This document shows positions 7,558 to 16,439 of a DNA stretch of 64,000 nt, piece by piece. A program made the translations under genes and the position numbers. The notes under the pieces were generated by a model. The model saw only the letters and a list, made by a program, of their open reading frames with translations, did no database searches and was not told where the DNA came from. Each line of letters begins with the position of its first letter. The stretch's first letter is position 1. This stretch comes from SB21 sp964415295 (GTDB lineage Bacteria; CLD3; SB21): positions 74,932 to 138,931 of the forward strand of contig CAYPYN010000009.1 of assembly GCA_964415295.1 (NCBI GenBank), given 5' to 3'.

Positions 7558-9120
7558 ATGAGAAAAAAGCGAACATTGTCCCATGGTCAGCACCTTGCCG
7601 CTATCGATATGGGAACCAACTCGTTTCACCTGGTGATAGTGGAGATACTGCCCGACGGTAATGTCAGGATCCTTGACCGCGAAAAAGAAAACGTGCGCCT
7701 CGGCAGCGGCGGAAAGGATATGAAAAACATATCGCCGGAGGCCATGGAGCGGGGCATTGCTACGCTCAAGCATTTTGCTGAAATCGCCAGGAATTACAAA
7801 GCTCCGGTGCGAGCGGTTGCGACCAGTGCCGTTCGGGAAGCTCTGAACCAAAACGATTTTGTAAAGAAGGTCAGAGTTCGCACGGGTATCAATGTCGAAG
7901 TGGTTTCGGGATTCGAAGAAGCCCGACTCATCTATCTGGGAGTTCTGCAAGCTCTCCCGGTGTATAACAGAAAAACGCTCTGTGTGGATATCGGAGGCGG
8001 CAGCGTGGAATATCTCGTCGGTTCCAGAGGTGAAACCCTATATGCCAATAGCCTGAAAATCGGCTGTATCAGGCTGACGGAGAGATTTTTTCCCAAATCG
8101 GTCATTAAGGACAAAGATCTGAAAGCCTGCAGGGAACACATTGTAGGTTTTCTTTCTCCCGTGGCACGGGAAATCAAGAAGCGCAAATACGAAATGGCCG
8201 TTGGGAGCTCAGGAACGATACAAAACATAGCCAATATGATCCGGGCGCTGCGAGGGGAAACGATCGGCATGCAGGTCAATAATTTTTCTTTCACCAAAGA
8301 TGAGTTGAACAAAGTCGTAAAGACGATTCTCAAGGCAAGAACGGATACGCAGCGAATTCAGATTCCCGGACTGGATCCGAAACGAGTTGATATCATCACG
8401 GCGGGCGCTTTGGTTCTGCAGGAGACGTTTGAGTTACTCAAGATTAAGAGCATGATCGTTTCTGAGTTTGCGCTCCGCGAGGGAATTATTTATGATTATC
8501 TGAAGAATCGTGTTTATCAGGAGGACCACCACCATCATCTCGCGAATATTCGGTACCGAAGCGTCACGCAATTAGCAAAGACTTTCAACTACGATCCCGA
8601 TCATGCGCACCAGGCCGTCAAGTTATCTCTTAGTATATTTGATCAAACCGTCAAAATGCATCGTCTGGGTGAACGTGAAAGAGAATTTCTCGAATACGCG
8701 GCGTTGCTCCATGAGGTCGGGTTTTTTATTTCTCACGCGCAACATCATCGGCATTCATATTACCTGATTCGAAATGCGGAGTTGGCTGGTTTCACAGATA
8801 CAGAGAAGGAAATCATTGCTAATATTGCGCGGTATCATCGCAAGAGCCATCCAAAGGCAAAACACGAAGGATTTAATCGATTGACGGGGAGTGAACAATT
8901 GACAGTGAAGAAACTGGCCGGGATTCTGCGTTTGGCCGATGGTTTGGATCGAAGTCACAACAGTAAAGTGTCTTCCATAAAATGCAAAATACAGCCGCGT
9001 AACTTCGTTTTGAAAATCAAGGCTTCAGCTAAGAGCGATCTTGAAGAATGGGCCGTCAATATGAAAAAGGGATTATTTGAAGAAGTGTTTAAGAAACAGG
9101 TTCTTTTGAAGCGTTCTTAG
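7558..9120 (+). CDS. Ppx/GppA-family phosphatase (exopolyphosphatase / pppGpp hydrolase) with HD-like C-terminus
   Basis: 520-residue protein. The N-terminal actin-like ATPase fold shows 'AAIDMGTNSFHLVI' (phosphate-1), 'VRAVATSAVREALN', 'VDIGGGSVEYLVG' (phosphate-2) and 'VGSSGTIQNIANM'. The C-terminal third has the HD-like helical domain ('YAALLHEVGFFISHAQHHRHSYYLI', 'IARYHRKSHP', 'LRLADGLDRSH'). Long Ppx and GppA enzymes have this layout and hydrolyse polyphosphate or pppGpp; sequence alone does not separate the two. The ATG at 7558 is chosen because the upstream TTG at 7525 lies inside the sixA gene. The stop overlaps the convergent phospholipase-D-like gene by 3 nt. Confidence 0.88.
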   Translation: MRKKRTLSHGQHLAAIDMGTNSFHLVIVEILPDGNVRILDREKENVRLGSGGKDMKNISPEAMERGIATLKHFAEIARNYKAPVRAVATSAVREALNQNDFVKKVRVRTGINVEVVSGFEEARLIYLGVLQALPVYNRKTLCVDIGGGSVEYLVGSRGETLYANSLKIGCIRLTERFFPKSVIKDKDLKACREHIVGFLSPVAREIKKRKYEMAVGSSGTIQNIANMIRALRGETIGMQVNNFSFTKDELNKVVKTILKARTDTQRIQIPGLDPKRVDIITAGALVLQETFELLKIKSMIVSEFALREGIIYDYLKNRVYQEDHHHHLANIRYRSVTQLAKTFNYDPDHAHQAVKLSLSIFDQTVKMHRLGEREREFLEYAALLHEVGFFISHAQHHRHSYYLIRNAELAGFTDTEKEIIANIARYHRKSHPKAKHEGFNRLTGSEQLTVKKLAGILRLADGLDRSHNSKVSSIKCKIQPRNFVLKIKASAKSDLEEWAVNMKKGLFEEVFKKQVLLKRS

Positions 9121-10436
9121 TCCTTGTCCTCCGTTCCTTCGTTACCATCCGACTCCAACCTCTCTTTAGCCAACCTTTTTGCCGCCTTGAATCGGGTGTA
9201 GAATTCCTGAAGATATTGATTAGCAATGGCGCGGTCATAAATGATTAAAAAGTTATCATCATTTACTTCATTGGCGTTCTTGCTGAAGTTAAAGGATCCT
9301 GTAATAACGATCGGTATATCCTTTTTGTCCGAATTCTCCGCGTCGATGAGAATGTATTTATGATGCAGTTGCCGGTCTTCGCGGGCGAGATAGGCCTCGG
9401 CTTTCTTCGACCATGGCTTGCGGGACACGGGATCCATGGTCATAGCGCTGTATAGCCCGTGGGCCGTCTTACCGGATTTGTCGAATACCGCTTTAACGTC
9501 CAGTCCATTGATCTCGAATTTTTGGCGGATCGCGTCGTCGATTTCGATGTCGGTGCTGAATGAGAACGCACAGATTTTGATATCATGGTCGGCTTCTCGC
9601 GAAATCAGATCCGCCACCAACTCGAGTAGATTTGGACGTGTACGGTCCTTATTCATCGGCGCAAAACAAGCTTGAACACGGTTCGATTTGCCGAAATTCC
9701 AGGTCGCATTGGCCGAGTTTTTCTTGAATTGATGAAAAGCGGAAGCGGAAGTGTCCGGCGTTGCGTCATCACCGCCCCACATGATCTCAAATTCTTTCGT
9801 ATAAGCTCCGGCTATCGCACGGCTTCTCAACAGAATAACATTCTGCATGCTGACCATTCCCGTTATCGTAAAATTGTAAGATCCCGTAATGACCACGTCG
9901 TCGGTCGAGTCCGCGCTTAGAAAATCTGCGACAACAAATTTATTGTGCATGAACGCGCGGTAACCTTTAAAGAAATGATTTTTTGAACGAATGTACGGCC
10001 ATCCGGCATCGCTCATCATGGGTACTTTGTAACGGTTTTGCAGCAGACCGCGGGCTACGCTCCAAAGATCTTCGTTATTTTTCGGTGCGTTCTCATCGTC
10101 AAATATGATTCGAACGCGAACACCTCGCTCCTTGGCTTTACAGAGAGCTACAACGATATTAAGGCTATTCAACTCAAAAGCGGCCATGTCCAGGCTCGTT
10201 TGTGCGTGATTAATCACATCGATGACGCGCTGCTCGAGGTTCTCATTGCCGTTGGCAATATTATTGGGCATGGCGTATGAAGTATCGGTTGAACCGTTGA
10301 AAAACACATAACCCAAGCCTCCGAAGGATGGAGTGGGGTTGGGGTTATACCGTACCTGAGCAGCACAGGGTAGTGAAACAAGCGCCCACAGGCAAGTCGA
10401 GATCAAGAAGAGGATTTTTCGAACCGGCAATTTCAT
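9117..10436 (-). CDS. Secreted phospholipase-D-like (PLDc) protein
   Basis: 439 residues with a signal peptide (about 1-27, ending 'PCAAQ') and two PLD catalytic modules. The HxK(x4)D motifs are both intact: 'HNKFVVAD' in the first half and 'HHKYILID' in the second, each followed by 'TGSYNFT' or 'TGSFNFS'. The family includes phospholipases, cardiolipin synthases and endonucleases such as Nuc. An exported enzyme with no membrane anchor fits a nuclease or lipase better than cardiolipin synthase. It is transcribed alone, away from dnaK and towards the Ppx gene, sharing overlapping stop codons with it. The acidic tail (EGTEDKD) is probably disordered. Confidence 0.85.
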   Translation of the reverse strand: MKLPVRKILFLISTCLWALVSLPCAAQVRYNPNPTPSFGGLGYVFFNGSTDTSYAMPNNIANGNENLEQRVIDVINHAQTSLDMAAFELNSLNIVVALCKAKERGVRVRIIFDDENAPKNNEDLWSVARGLLQNRYKVPMMSDAGWPYIRSKNHFFKGYRAFMHNKFVVADFLSADSTDDVVITGSYNFTITGMVSMQNVILLRSRAIAGAYTKEFEIMWGGDDATPDTSASAFHQFKKNSANATWNFGKSNRVQACFAPMNKDRTRPNLLELVADLISREADHDIKICAFSFSTDIEIDDAIRQKFEINGLDVKAVFDKSGKTAHGLYSAMTMDPVSRKPWSKKAEAYLAREDRQLHHKYILIDAENSDKKDIPIVITGSFNFSKNANEVNDDNFLIIYDRAIANQYLQEFYTRFKAAKRLAKERLESDGNEGTEDKD

Positions 10437-10727
10437 AAGCAGATGATTTAATGAATAACTTACAGAATTTACAAAAGTTTACTCGATTTGCAATTGTTTT
10501 TTTGAAATCGGGAAGTCATGAAATAAGCCATTATGACAGTCTATTGAAAAGACTGACAATAATTCATGAATTAGTGGCTGTTAATCCAAATACTATTGCC
10601 ATAAATGCTTGGAAAACAGTGTATTTTTATGGTATGACCTTTGCGAACTTACTTACGGCCAAAATCAGATAATGAAGGCAATTTTTCAAATATAAGACAA
10701 TAAATTTAGAAAGAAGGAGTAATTCTT

Positions 10728-12635
10728 ATGGCAAAAGGAAAAGTAATAGGAATCGACCTTGGAACGACGAATTCATGCGTTTCGATCATGGAAGGCGGAC
10801 AACCTGTAGTTATAGCCAATTCAGAAGGTGGACGTACAACGCCGTCTGTCGTTGCCTTTACGAAGGCCGGTGAACGAATTATTGGCGGCCCCGCCAAACG
10901 CCAGTCCATCACCAATCCTAAGAACACGATATTTTCTATCAAGCGATTTATGGGCAGGCGCTACGAAGAAGTGAATGAAGAACGTCAAAAAGTTCCGTAC
11001 GAAGTAATAAGCGGTGATGGAAACTCTGCGCGCGTCAAGATCAATGAACAGATTTATTCACCGCCGGAGATCTCCGCTATGGTATTGCAGAAAATGAAAC
11101 AAACGGCGGAAGATTATCTTGGTCAGACGGTGACGGATGCCGTGATTACCGTTCCGGCCTATTTCAATGATGCCCAACGGCAAGCAACCAAAGATGCCGG
11201 AAAGATCGCCGGCTTGAATGTTCTTCGAATTCTTAACGAACCGACGGCCGCTGCGTTGGCGTACGGATTGGACAAGAAATCGAATGAGAAGATCGCGGTT
11301 TACGATCTTGGCGGCGGTACGTTTGATATATCGATATTGGAAATCGGTGACGGCGTTTTTGAAGTTTTATCGACCAACGGAGATACCCATTTAGGAGGCG
11401 ACGATTTTGACGAGCGCATTGTTAATTGGCTGGCGGATGAATTCAAAAAGAATGAAGGGATCGATCTGAGAAAGGACCCGATGGCCCTGCAACGTCTGAA
11501 GGACGCCGCCGAAAAGGCGAAGATTGAGCTGTCCAGTTCCATGCAGACGCAGATCAACTTGCCCTACGTGACCGCCGTTGATAGCGTTCCAAAACATCTC
11601 GATATCATGCTTACACGTGCCAAATTTGAACAGATCTGCGATGATTTGATTCAGAGAACCGTACGTCCTGTGGAGCAAGCGATGAAGGACGCAGGTTTAC
11701 AGTATTCACAGATTGATGAAGTGATTCTCGTGGGCGGTTCAACCCGTATTCCGAAGATCCAGGATCTGGTGCAAGGTCTTTTCAAGAAGGAACCTCACAA
11801 AGGTGTAAACCCGGACGAAGTAGTGGCCGTGGGCGCGGCCATACAGGGCGCGGTGCTGGCCGGTGAGGTCAAAGATGTGCTGCTGCTTGATGTGACGCCT
11901 TTATCACTCGGCATAGAGACTTTGGGTGGTGTGTTTACGGCCATGATTCCCCGTAACACGACCATCCCAACAAAGAAGGCGGAGATATTCTCAACAGCCG
12001 CCGACAGCCAGACTGCGGTGACGATACGTGTCGGGCAGGGCGAAAGGCCGATGTTTGGAGACAATCGCGAGATCGGGCGATTCGAGTTGGTCGGTATTCC
12101 GCCGGCTCCGCGGGGTGTGCCGCAGATCGAAGTGACTTTTGACATCGACGCCAACGGCATCCTGCACGTGACGGCTAAGGATAAGGCGACGAACAAAGAA
12201 CAGAGTATCCGCATCGAATCGTCATCCGGCCTCAGTTCCGACGAGATAGATCGTATGGTTAATACGGCGAAGGAGCATGCCGATGAAGATAAACGCCGAC
12301 GTGAACGCATCGATGCGAAGAATCATGCCGAAAGTCTGGCGTATCAAACTGAAAAAAATATCAAGGAATTCGGCGATAAGATCGACAGCGATTCCAAATC
12401 GAAACTCGAGAGCGAAGTTCAGAAATTGCGTGACGCGATCAATGCGGATAATCTGGATAATATCAAAACAGCCACGGAATCTCTCAACCGCGTGTGGAAT
12501 GAGGTTTCTACTAAAATGTATCAGGGTGGCGCGGGGGCCCAGGGAAACCCGCAGGAACAAGCATCCGGCGGAGAACAGGGTAAAAAAGTCGAAGAAGCCG
12601 ACTACGAAGTCGTTGATGACAAAGATAAAAAATAA
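10728..12635 (+). CDS. dnaK: Molecular chaperone DnaK (Hsp70)
   Basis: 635-residue Hsp70. The nucleotide-binding domain (1-385) starts 'GIDLGTTNSCVSI' and contains 'VYDLGGGTFDISILE' and 'LVGGSTRIPKIQ'. The linker 'DVLLLDVTPLSLGIET' leads into the substrate-binding domain, and the chain ends in the acidic tail typical of bacterial DnaK. AAGAAGGAGT lies 8 nt before the ATG. The 291 bp upstream are AT-rich; I see no CIRCE operator (TTAGCACTC-N9-GAGTGCTAA) and no clear sigma-32 promoter, so how it is heat-regulated is open. grpE is not adjacent. It opens a run of protein-quality genes: zinc ribbon, htpX, DnaJ-like, Do protease, lon and ftsH. Confidence 0.98.
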   Translation: MAKGKVIGIDLGTTNSCVSIMEGGQPVVIANSEGGRTTPSVVAFTKAGERIIGGPAKRQSITNPKNTIFSIKRFMGRRYEEVNEERQKVPYEVISGDGNSARVKINEQIYSPPEISAMVLQKMKQTAEDYLGQTVTDAVITVPAYFNDAQRQATKDAGKIAGLNVLRILNEPTAAALAYGLDKKSNEKIAVYDLGGGTFDISILEIGDGVFEVLSTNGDTHLGGDDFDERIVNWLADEFKKNEGIDLRKDPMALQRLKDAAEKAKIELSSSMQTQINLPYVTAVDSVPKHLDIMLTRAKFEQICDDLIQRTVRPVEQAMKDAGLQYSQIDEVILVGGSTRIPKIQDLVQGLFKKEPHKGVNPDEVVAVGAAIQGAVLAGEVKDVLLLDVTPLSLGIETLGGVFTAMIPRNTTIPTKKAEIFSTAADSQTAVTIRVGQGERPMFGDNREIGRFELVGIPPAPRGVPQIEVTFDIDANGILHVTAKDKATNKEQSIRIESSSGLSSDEIDRMVNTAKEHADEDKRRRERIDAKNHAESLAYQTEKNIKEFGDKIDSDSKSKLESEVQKLRDAINADNLDNIKTATESLNRVWNEVSTKMYQGGAGAQGNPQEQASGGEQGKKVEEADYEVVDDKDKK

Positions 12636-12652
12636 AAACGAAAGAGTGTCCC

Positions 12653-12898
12653 ATGCCGACATACGATTATAAGTGTCCGGAAGGACATACGTTCGAGGAG
12701 TTCCAGAATATCAACGAAGAGCCGGTGGCGACTTGTCCTCAATGCGGCAAGCCGTCTTCGCGTATGATTGGAGCTGGTTCCGGCCTGATGTTCAAAGGTT
12801 CTGGTTTCTATATTACCGATTATAAGAAATCCGGCGCCTCAACAAGTTCCAATGGTCAGAAAAACGAGAAACCAAAAGATTCGGGAAACAAAACTTAA
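12653..12898 (+). CDS. FmdB-family zinc-ribbon protein
   Basis: 81 residues. The N-terminal half is the FmdB regulatory-type zinc ribbon: 'MPTYDYKCPEGHTFEEFQ' (Cys8 and His12 as the first ligand pair), then 'CPQCG' (Cys28, Cys31), and the family ending 'MFKGSGFYITDYKKS'. The tail is low-complexity Ser/Asn/Lys. The family is widespread and small; a role in transcription was proposed for the methylotroph FmdB, but most members have no known job. It sits 17 nt after dnaK and 31 nt before htpX, so it is likely co-expressed with the chaperone. Confidence 0.85.
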   Translation: MPTYDYKCPEGHTFEEFQNINEEPVATCPQCGKPSSRMIGAGSGLMFKGSGFYITDYKKSGASTSSNGQKNEKPKDSGNKT

Positions 12899-12929
12899 TT
12901 AGAGATCAAAAAGAAAGAAGAGGTTGAAG

Positions 12930-13814
12930 ATGGTATTCATGAATACATTCAAAACGATGTTTTTTCTAACCGTTTTGACTTTGTTATTTATGTTTATTGG
13001 AAGCATGATCGGTGGTCAGTCCGGCGCTTTGGTGGCATTGGTTCTGGCCGGTGTTATGAATTTCGTAAGTTACTGGTTCAGCGACAAGATCGTATTAAAA
13101 ATGTACGGCGCCCGCGAGATCCAATACAACGATCATCCTCGGTTTTACAACCTCGTTCAGCGTCTGGCGGTCAATGCCGGATTACCGATGCCAAAGCTGT
13201 ACGTTATTCCTACGGAAACCCCAAATGCTTTCGCAACGGGACGAAATCCCGAACACGCGGCGGTTGCTGCAACAGAGGGCATCTTGTCAAGGCTGACGGA
13301 GGATGAACTGGAAGGTGTGATGGCGCACGAATTGGCGCATGTTAAGAACAGGGATATCCTGATCAGTTCGGTCGTGGCTACTTTTGCGGGAGCCATTTCA
13401 TACATCGCCAGTATGGCCCAGTGGGCGGCCATTTTTGGCGGGTTTAACAGAAATTCCGATGAAGAGGAAAATGGCGGCGGAAGCAATATCTTTTCATTCT
13501 TGATCATGGCCGTACTGGCGCCAATTATCGCAACCATGATACAGCTCGCGATATCGAGATCCCGGGAGTTTTTGGCCGATAGAACAGGTGCGGAGATCTC
13601 ACGCCGTCCGATGCAATTGGCACAGGCGTTGATCAAACTGGAAAAGAGCAACCTGATGCTGCCCATGGAAGGCAACAAAGCCACAGCGCACCTATTCATA
13701 GTGAGTCCTTTGACGGGTGGAGGATTGGTCGGCTTGTTTCGTACACACCCAACAACAGAAGAACGCGTTGAAAAATTGAAAGCGTATGCAGAAGAAACAG
13801 GTTTGTTATCCTAA
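12930..13814 (+). CDS. htpX: Membrane zinc metalloprotease HtpX
   Basis: 294-residue M48B peptidase of the inner membrane that degrades misfolded membrane proteins together with FtsH. Two N-terminal membrane helices (about 8-28 and 31-50) precede 'YVIPTETPNAFATGRNPEHAAVA', the zinc motif HExxH in 'VMAHELAHVKNRD', two more hydrophobic segments, and the third-ligand region 'SREFLADRTGAE'. It ends 'FRTHPTTEERVEKL', also conserved. The ATG at 12930 is 6 nt behind AAGAGG; an ATG at 12939 would give the common 'MNTFKT' start and is also possible. It is followed after 9 nt by the DnaJ-like gene. Confidence 0.94.
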   Translation: MVFMNTFKTMFFLTVLTLLFMFIGSMIGGQSGALVALVLAGVMNFVSYWFSDKIVLKMYGAREIQYNDHPRFYNLVQRLAVNAGLPMPKLYVIPTETPNAFATGRNPEHAAVAATEGILSRLTEDELEGVMAHELAHVKNRDILISSVVATFAGAISYIASMAQWAAIFGGFNRNSDEEENGGGSNIFSFLIMAVLAPIIATMIQLAISRSREFLADRTGAEISRRPMQLAQALIKLEKSNLMLPMEGNKATAHLFIVSPLTGGGLVGLFRTHPTTEERVEKLKAYAEETGLLS

Positions 13815-13823
13815 GTTAGAAGC

Positions 13824-14690
13824 GTGAAAGATTATTATAACATATTGGGCGTTTCGGAATCCGCATCGGAAGAAGAGATCAAGTCGGCTTATAAAGCTCT
13901 GGCGAAGAAATTTCATCCCGACAAGAATAACGGGAACAAGCGGATGGAAGAGAAATTCAAAGAGATGTCCGAGGCTTATAATATCCTCAGTGATCCTAAG
14001 AGGCGCAGGGAATACGATACCATGCGCCGTTTCGGAGGCCGGTCGGGAAGCGCTTCCCAGGGTTATTCGGATAATTTTTCCGAATCGGAACTGAACGATT
14101 TTATTAAGAATTTCAAAGGTGCGGGCAAATCGTATGGATTTGGCGGAGGTGCATCTTTTTCTGAGATTCTTGATGAGATGTTCTTCGGATCCTCCGCACA
14201 ATCTCCGAAGACCCATATGGAATTGTCCGTTCCATTTGAAAAATCCATACTGGGCGGCGATGTGGACTTTGTGATGCAGGGAGGCAAAAAGATCCGAGTG
14301 CGACTGCCGGAAGGCATCAATGACGGCGAACAGTTGCGTATCCACCAGAACCAGAGTCCGGATATCTTGTTAACCGTTCGGATTCAGCCGGATCCGTTCT
14401 TTTCGCGCAAAGGAAACGATATATATTGCGAAGTTCCGGTCAATTTAGCTCAATTGGCGTTCGGCAGTTCTATTAGAGTAAGAACGGTATATGGCAATCA
14501 TGTGGACATCAAAGTTCCTCCTGGAACACAAAGCGGCACAGTGCTCAAGTTATCGCAGTTGGGCGTACGTCAAAAAGGCCATAAGGGCGACATGTTTGTA
14601 ACGCTGGCATTGTCGACACCCAAAAATCTTTCGAAAAAGCAAAAAGAACTGCTTGAGGAATTTGCCAAAGAGTCCGGAATGAAATGGTGA
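13824..14690 (+). CDS. DnaJ-domain co-chaperone without zinc finger (CbpA-like)
   Basis: 288 residues. A J domain occupies about 1-68 ('KDYYNILGVSESASEEEIKSAYK' as the opening helices, with the HPD tripeptide in 'FHPDKNN'). A Gly/Ser/Phe-rich linker follows (about 70-115), then two DnaJ C-terminal beta domains from about 130. The cysteine-rich CxxCxGxG zinc finger of true DnaJ is absent, so this is a class II J protein like CbpA that hands substrates to DnaK. The start codon is GTG, 9 nt after the htpX stop. Position in the dnaK block fits a dedicated DnaK partner. A canonical dnaJ may exist elsewhere. Confidence 0.9.
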   Translation: MKDYYNILGVSESASEEEIKSAYKALAKKFHPDKNNGNKRMEEKFKEMSEAYNILSDPKRRREYDTMRRFGGRSGSASQGYSDNFSESELNDFIKNFKGAGKSYGFGGGASFSEILDEMFFGSSAQSPKTHMELSVPFEKSILGGDVDFVMQGGKKIRVRLPEGINDGEQLRIHQNQSPDILLTVRIQPDPFFSRKGNDIYCEVPVNLAQLAFGSSIRVRTVYGNHVDIKVPPGTQSGTVLKLSQLGVRQKGHKGDMFVTLALSTPKNLSKKQKELLEEFAKESGMKW

Positions 14691-14832
14691 GAGCGACATA
14701 TATAAGTGATTGTATTAATAGATTTATGTAATAATATCCAATTAAGTAATTAAGTGATTTTGATAGAACTTTTGGTCTGATTTGACGTAATCAATTTCAA
14801 ATCAAGCACCAAGAACCAACGGGAGGTATGCC

Positions 14833-16332
14833 ATGTTTACAACTAAGTCAAGCCGCATAATGGTCGGAGTCGCTCTGATCATCATTGGCGTATTGGCTGG
14901 TATTTTATTGACGGCCAATTTTGATATGACATTCAAGGGCCGTGCTTCGTCGGATTCAGCCGAGAGACAGAAGTTGGAAGAAAAAATGGCGGCGATGCGA
15001 GATTGGAGTGAAGGATTTGCGGCCGTTGCGGAATACGTAACTCCGAGTGTGGTGACGGTGGAAACAGAGACCACCGTTCGGTACGAAGATCCATTTACTG
15101 ATTATTTCGGCGGCGATGAGTTCTTCAGGAGATTTTTTGGTGCTCCAAGGGGGCAGCCGCGTCAGGAACAGAAGTTGGCCGGATTGGGATCGGGCGTGAT
15201 AGTAAGCGAAGACGGCTATGTCATTACCAATAATCATGTCATTGACAAAACAGATAAGATCAAGATCACGTTGTCCAACGGTAAAACGTACGACGGTAAA
15301 CTGATCGGCACGGACGCGCGTACGGATATCGCGGTTGTCAAGATCGATGAAAAAGGATTGCCGGCGATCAAGTTGGCGAATTCCGATAACATCAAAGTTG
15401 GACAGTGGGCTATCGCCGTCGGGAATCCGTTCAGTAAATCGTTAAGTCATACGGTAACGGCAGGTATCATCAGCGGCATGTCGCGTTCGTCCGTGGGTCT
15501 TGATTCCGATGTGGATTTCTTGCAGACCGATGCTGCCATCAATCCGGGCAATAGCGGAGGCGCCCTGGTCAATATGAACGGCGAACTTGTCGGAATCAAT
15601 GCGGCGATTTTATCACGAAGCGGCGGGTACGAAGGTGTCGGTTTTGCGATTCCTTCCAATACCGCTAAATCGATCATGGATCAATTGATCAAGACCGGCA
15701 AGGTGGTGCGCGGTTTCGTCGGAGTAAGTATGCAGGATGTGGACGAACAGATGGCAAAAGCGATGGGTCTTAAGTCGGCGAAAGGTGCCGTCGTTGCACA
15801 AATCGTCGAAGGAAGTCCTGCCGACAAAGCCAAACTGCAGGCGGGCGATGTCATAGTGAAAGTTAACGGTAAAGAAATGGAGAACAGCGCGGAGATTCGC
15901 AAACAGATCGTACCGAAAGCTCCGGGTACGACCGTGGAGCTGACCATTATTCGTGAGGGAAAAGAACTAAATGTAAGTGTGACTTTGGCCGAAGCACCAA
16001 CAGAAACCGTTACGGTCAAAGAGTCGGCTCCTGCCAAGAAGAGTTTTGAACGTCTTGGCATCAATGTGGTCACCATGACCAAAGATATGGCGGGCAAGAT
16101 GAATGTTCCTAATGTTCCGGGTGTGCTAATTACCGACATCGATCAGGATGGGCCTTCGTTCAGCGCGGGTCTGCGCCAAAACGATATCATTCAGAGGGTC
16201 GGCCGGAAGGATGTAAAGAACGTTCAGGAATTCGTGGATGAAGTGAGTAAAGTCAATAAAGGTGAAACGATCCTGATGTTGGTAAACCGAAAAGGCAGTT
16301 CGTTGTTTGTGGCATTCAATGTGCCGAATTAG
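14833..16332 (+). CDS. degP: Do-family (HtrA/DegP/DegQ) periplasmic serine protease
   Basis: 499 residues with an N-terminal hydrophobic anchor or signal (about 8-28), a trypsin-like protease domain and two PDZ domains (about 285-375 and 405-495). The catalytic triad is visible: His135 in 'TNNHVID', Asp165 in 'RTDIAVVKID' and Ser241 in 'NPGNSGGALVN'. Two PDZ domains place it with DegP/DegQ rather than DegS. These form cage-like oligomers that degrade or refold envelope proteins. GGGAGG lies about 6 nt before the ATG. The 142-bp gap before it is AT-rich and could hold its own promoter; a strong terminator follows. Confidence 0.95.
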   Translation: MFTTKSSRIMVGVALIIIGVLAGILLTANFDMTFKGRASSDSAERQKLEEKMAAMRDWSEGFAAVAEYVTPSVVTVETETTVRYEDPFTDYFGGDEFFRRFFGAPRGQPRQEQKLAGLGSGVIVSEDGYVITNNHVIDKTDKIKITLSNGKTYDGKLIGTDARTDIAVVKIDEKGLPAIKLANSDNIKVGQWAIAVGNPFSKSLSHTVTAGIISGMSRSSVGLDSDVDFLQTDAAINPGNSGGALVNMNGELVGINAAILSRSGGYEGVGFAIPSNTAKSIMDQLIKTGKVVRGFVGVSMQDVDEQMAKAMGLKSAKGAVVAQIVEGSPADKAKLQAGDVIVKVNGKEMENSAEIRKQIVPKAPGTTVELTIIREGKELNVSVTLAEAPTETVTVKESAPAKKSFERLGINVVTMTKDMAGKMNVPNVPGVLITDIDQDGPSFSAGLRQNDIIQRVGRKDVKNVQEFVDEVSKVNKGETILMLVNRKGSSLFVAFNVPN

Positions 16333-16362
16333 GACGGTGTTGACGATTTCTTGTGCAATGAT

Positions 16363-16404
16363 AAAAAGCATCAGGGAATCCCGAACACATCCCTGATGCT
16401 TTTT
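16363..16404 (+). terminator. Rho-independent terminator after the Do protease
   Basis: A 15-bp perfect hairpin (arms 16363-16377 and 16390-16404, 12-nt loop) whose 3' arm ends in five T residues. Because the 5' arm starts with five A residues it can also act on the minus strand. It separates the Do protease from lon, so lon needs its own promoter or read-through. Confidence 0.9.
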
Positions 16405-16439
16405 ATTTACCGGAACCAGGCTATAATGAGGAAGGAAAG

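Noticed and set aside
10451..10672. 73-codon open frame upstream of dnaK
   Set aside because: AT-rich, no ribosome binding site, no recognisable motif, and it fills the region where the dnaK promoter must lie.
10437..10727. CIRCE operator or sigma-32 promoter before dnaK
   Set aside because: Neither consensus is found on reading both strands.
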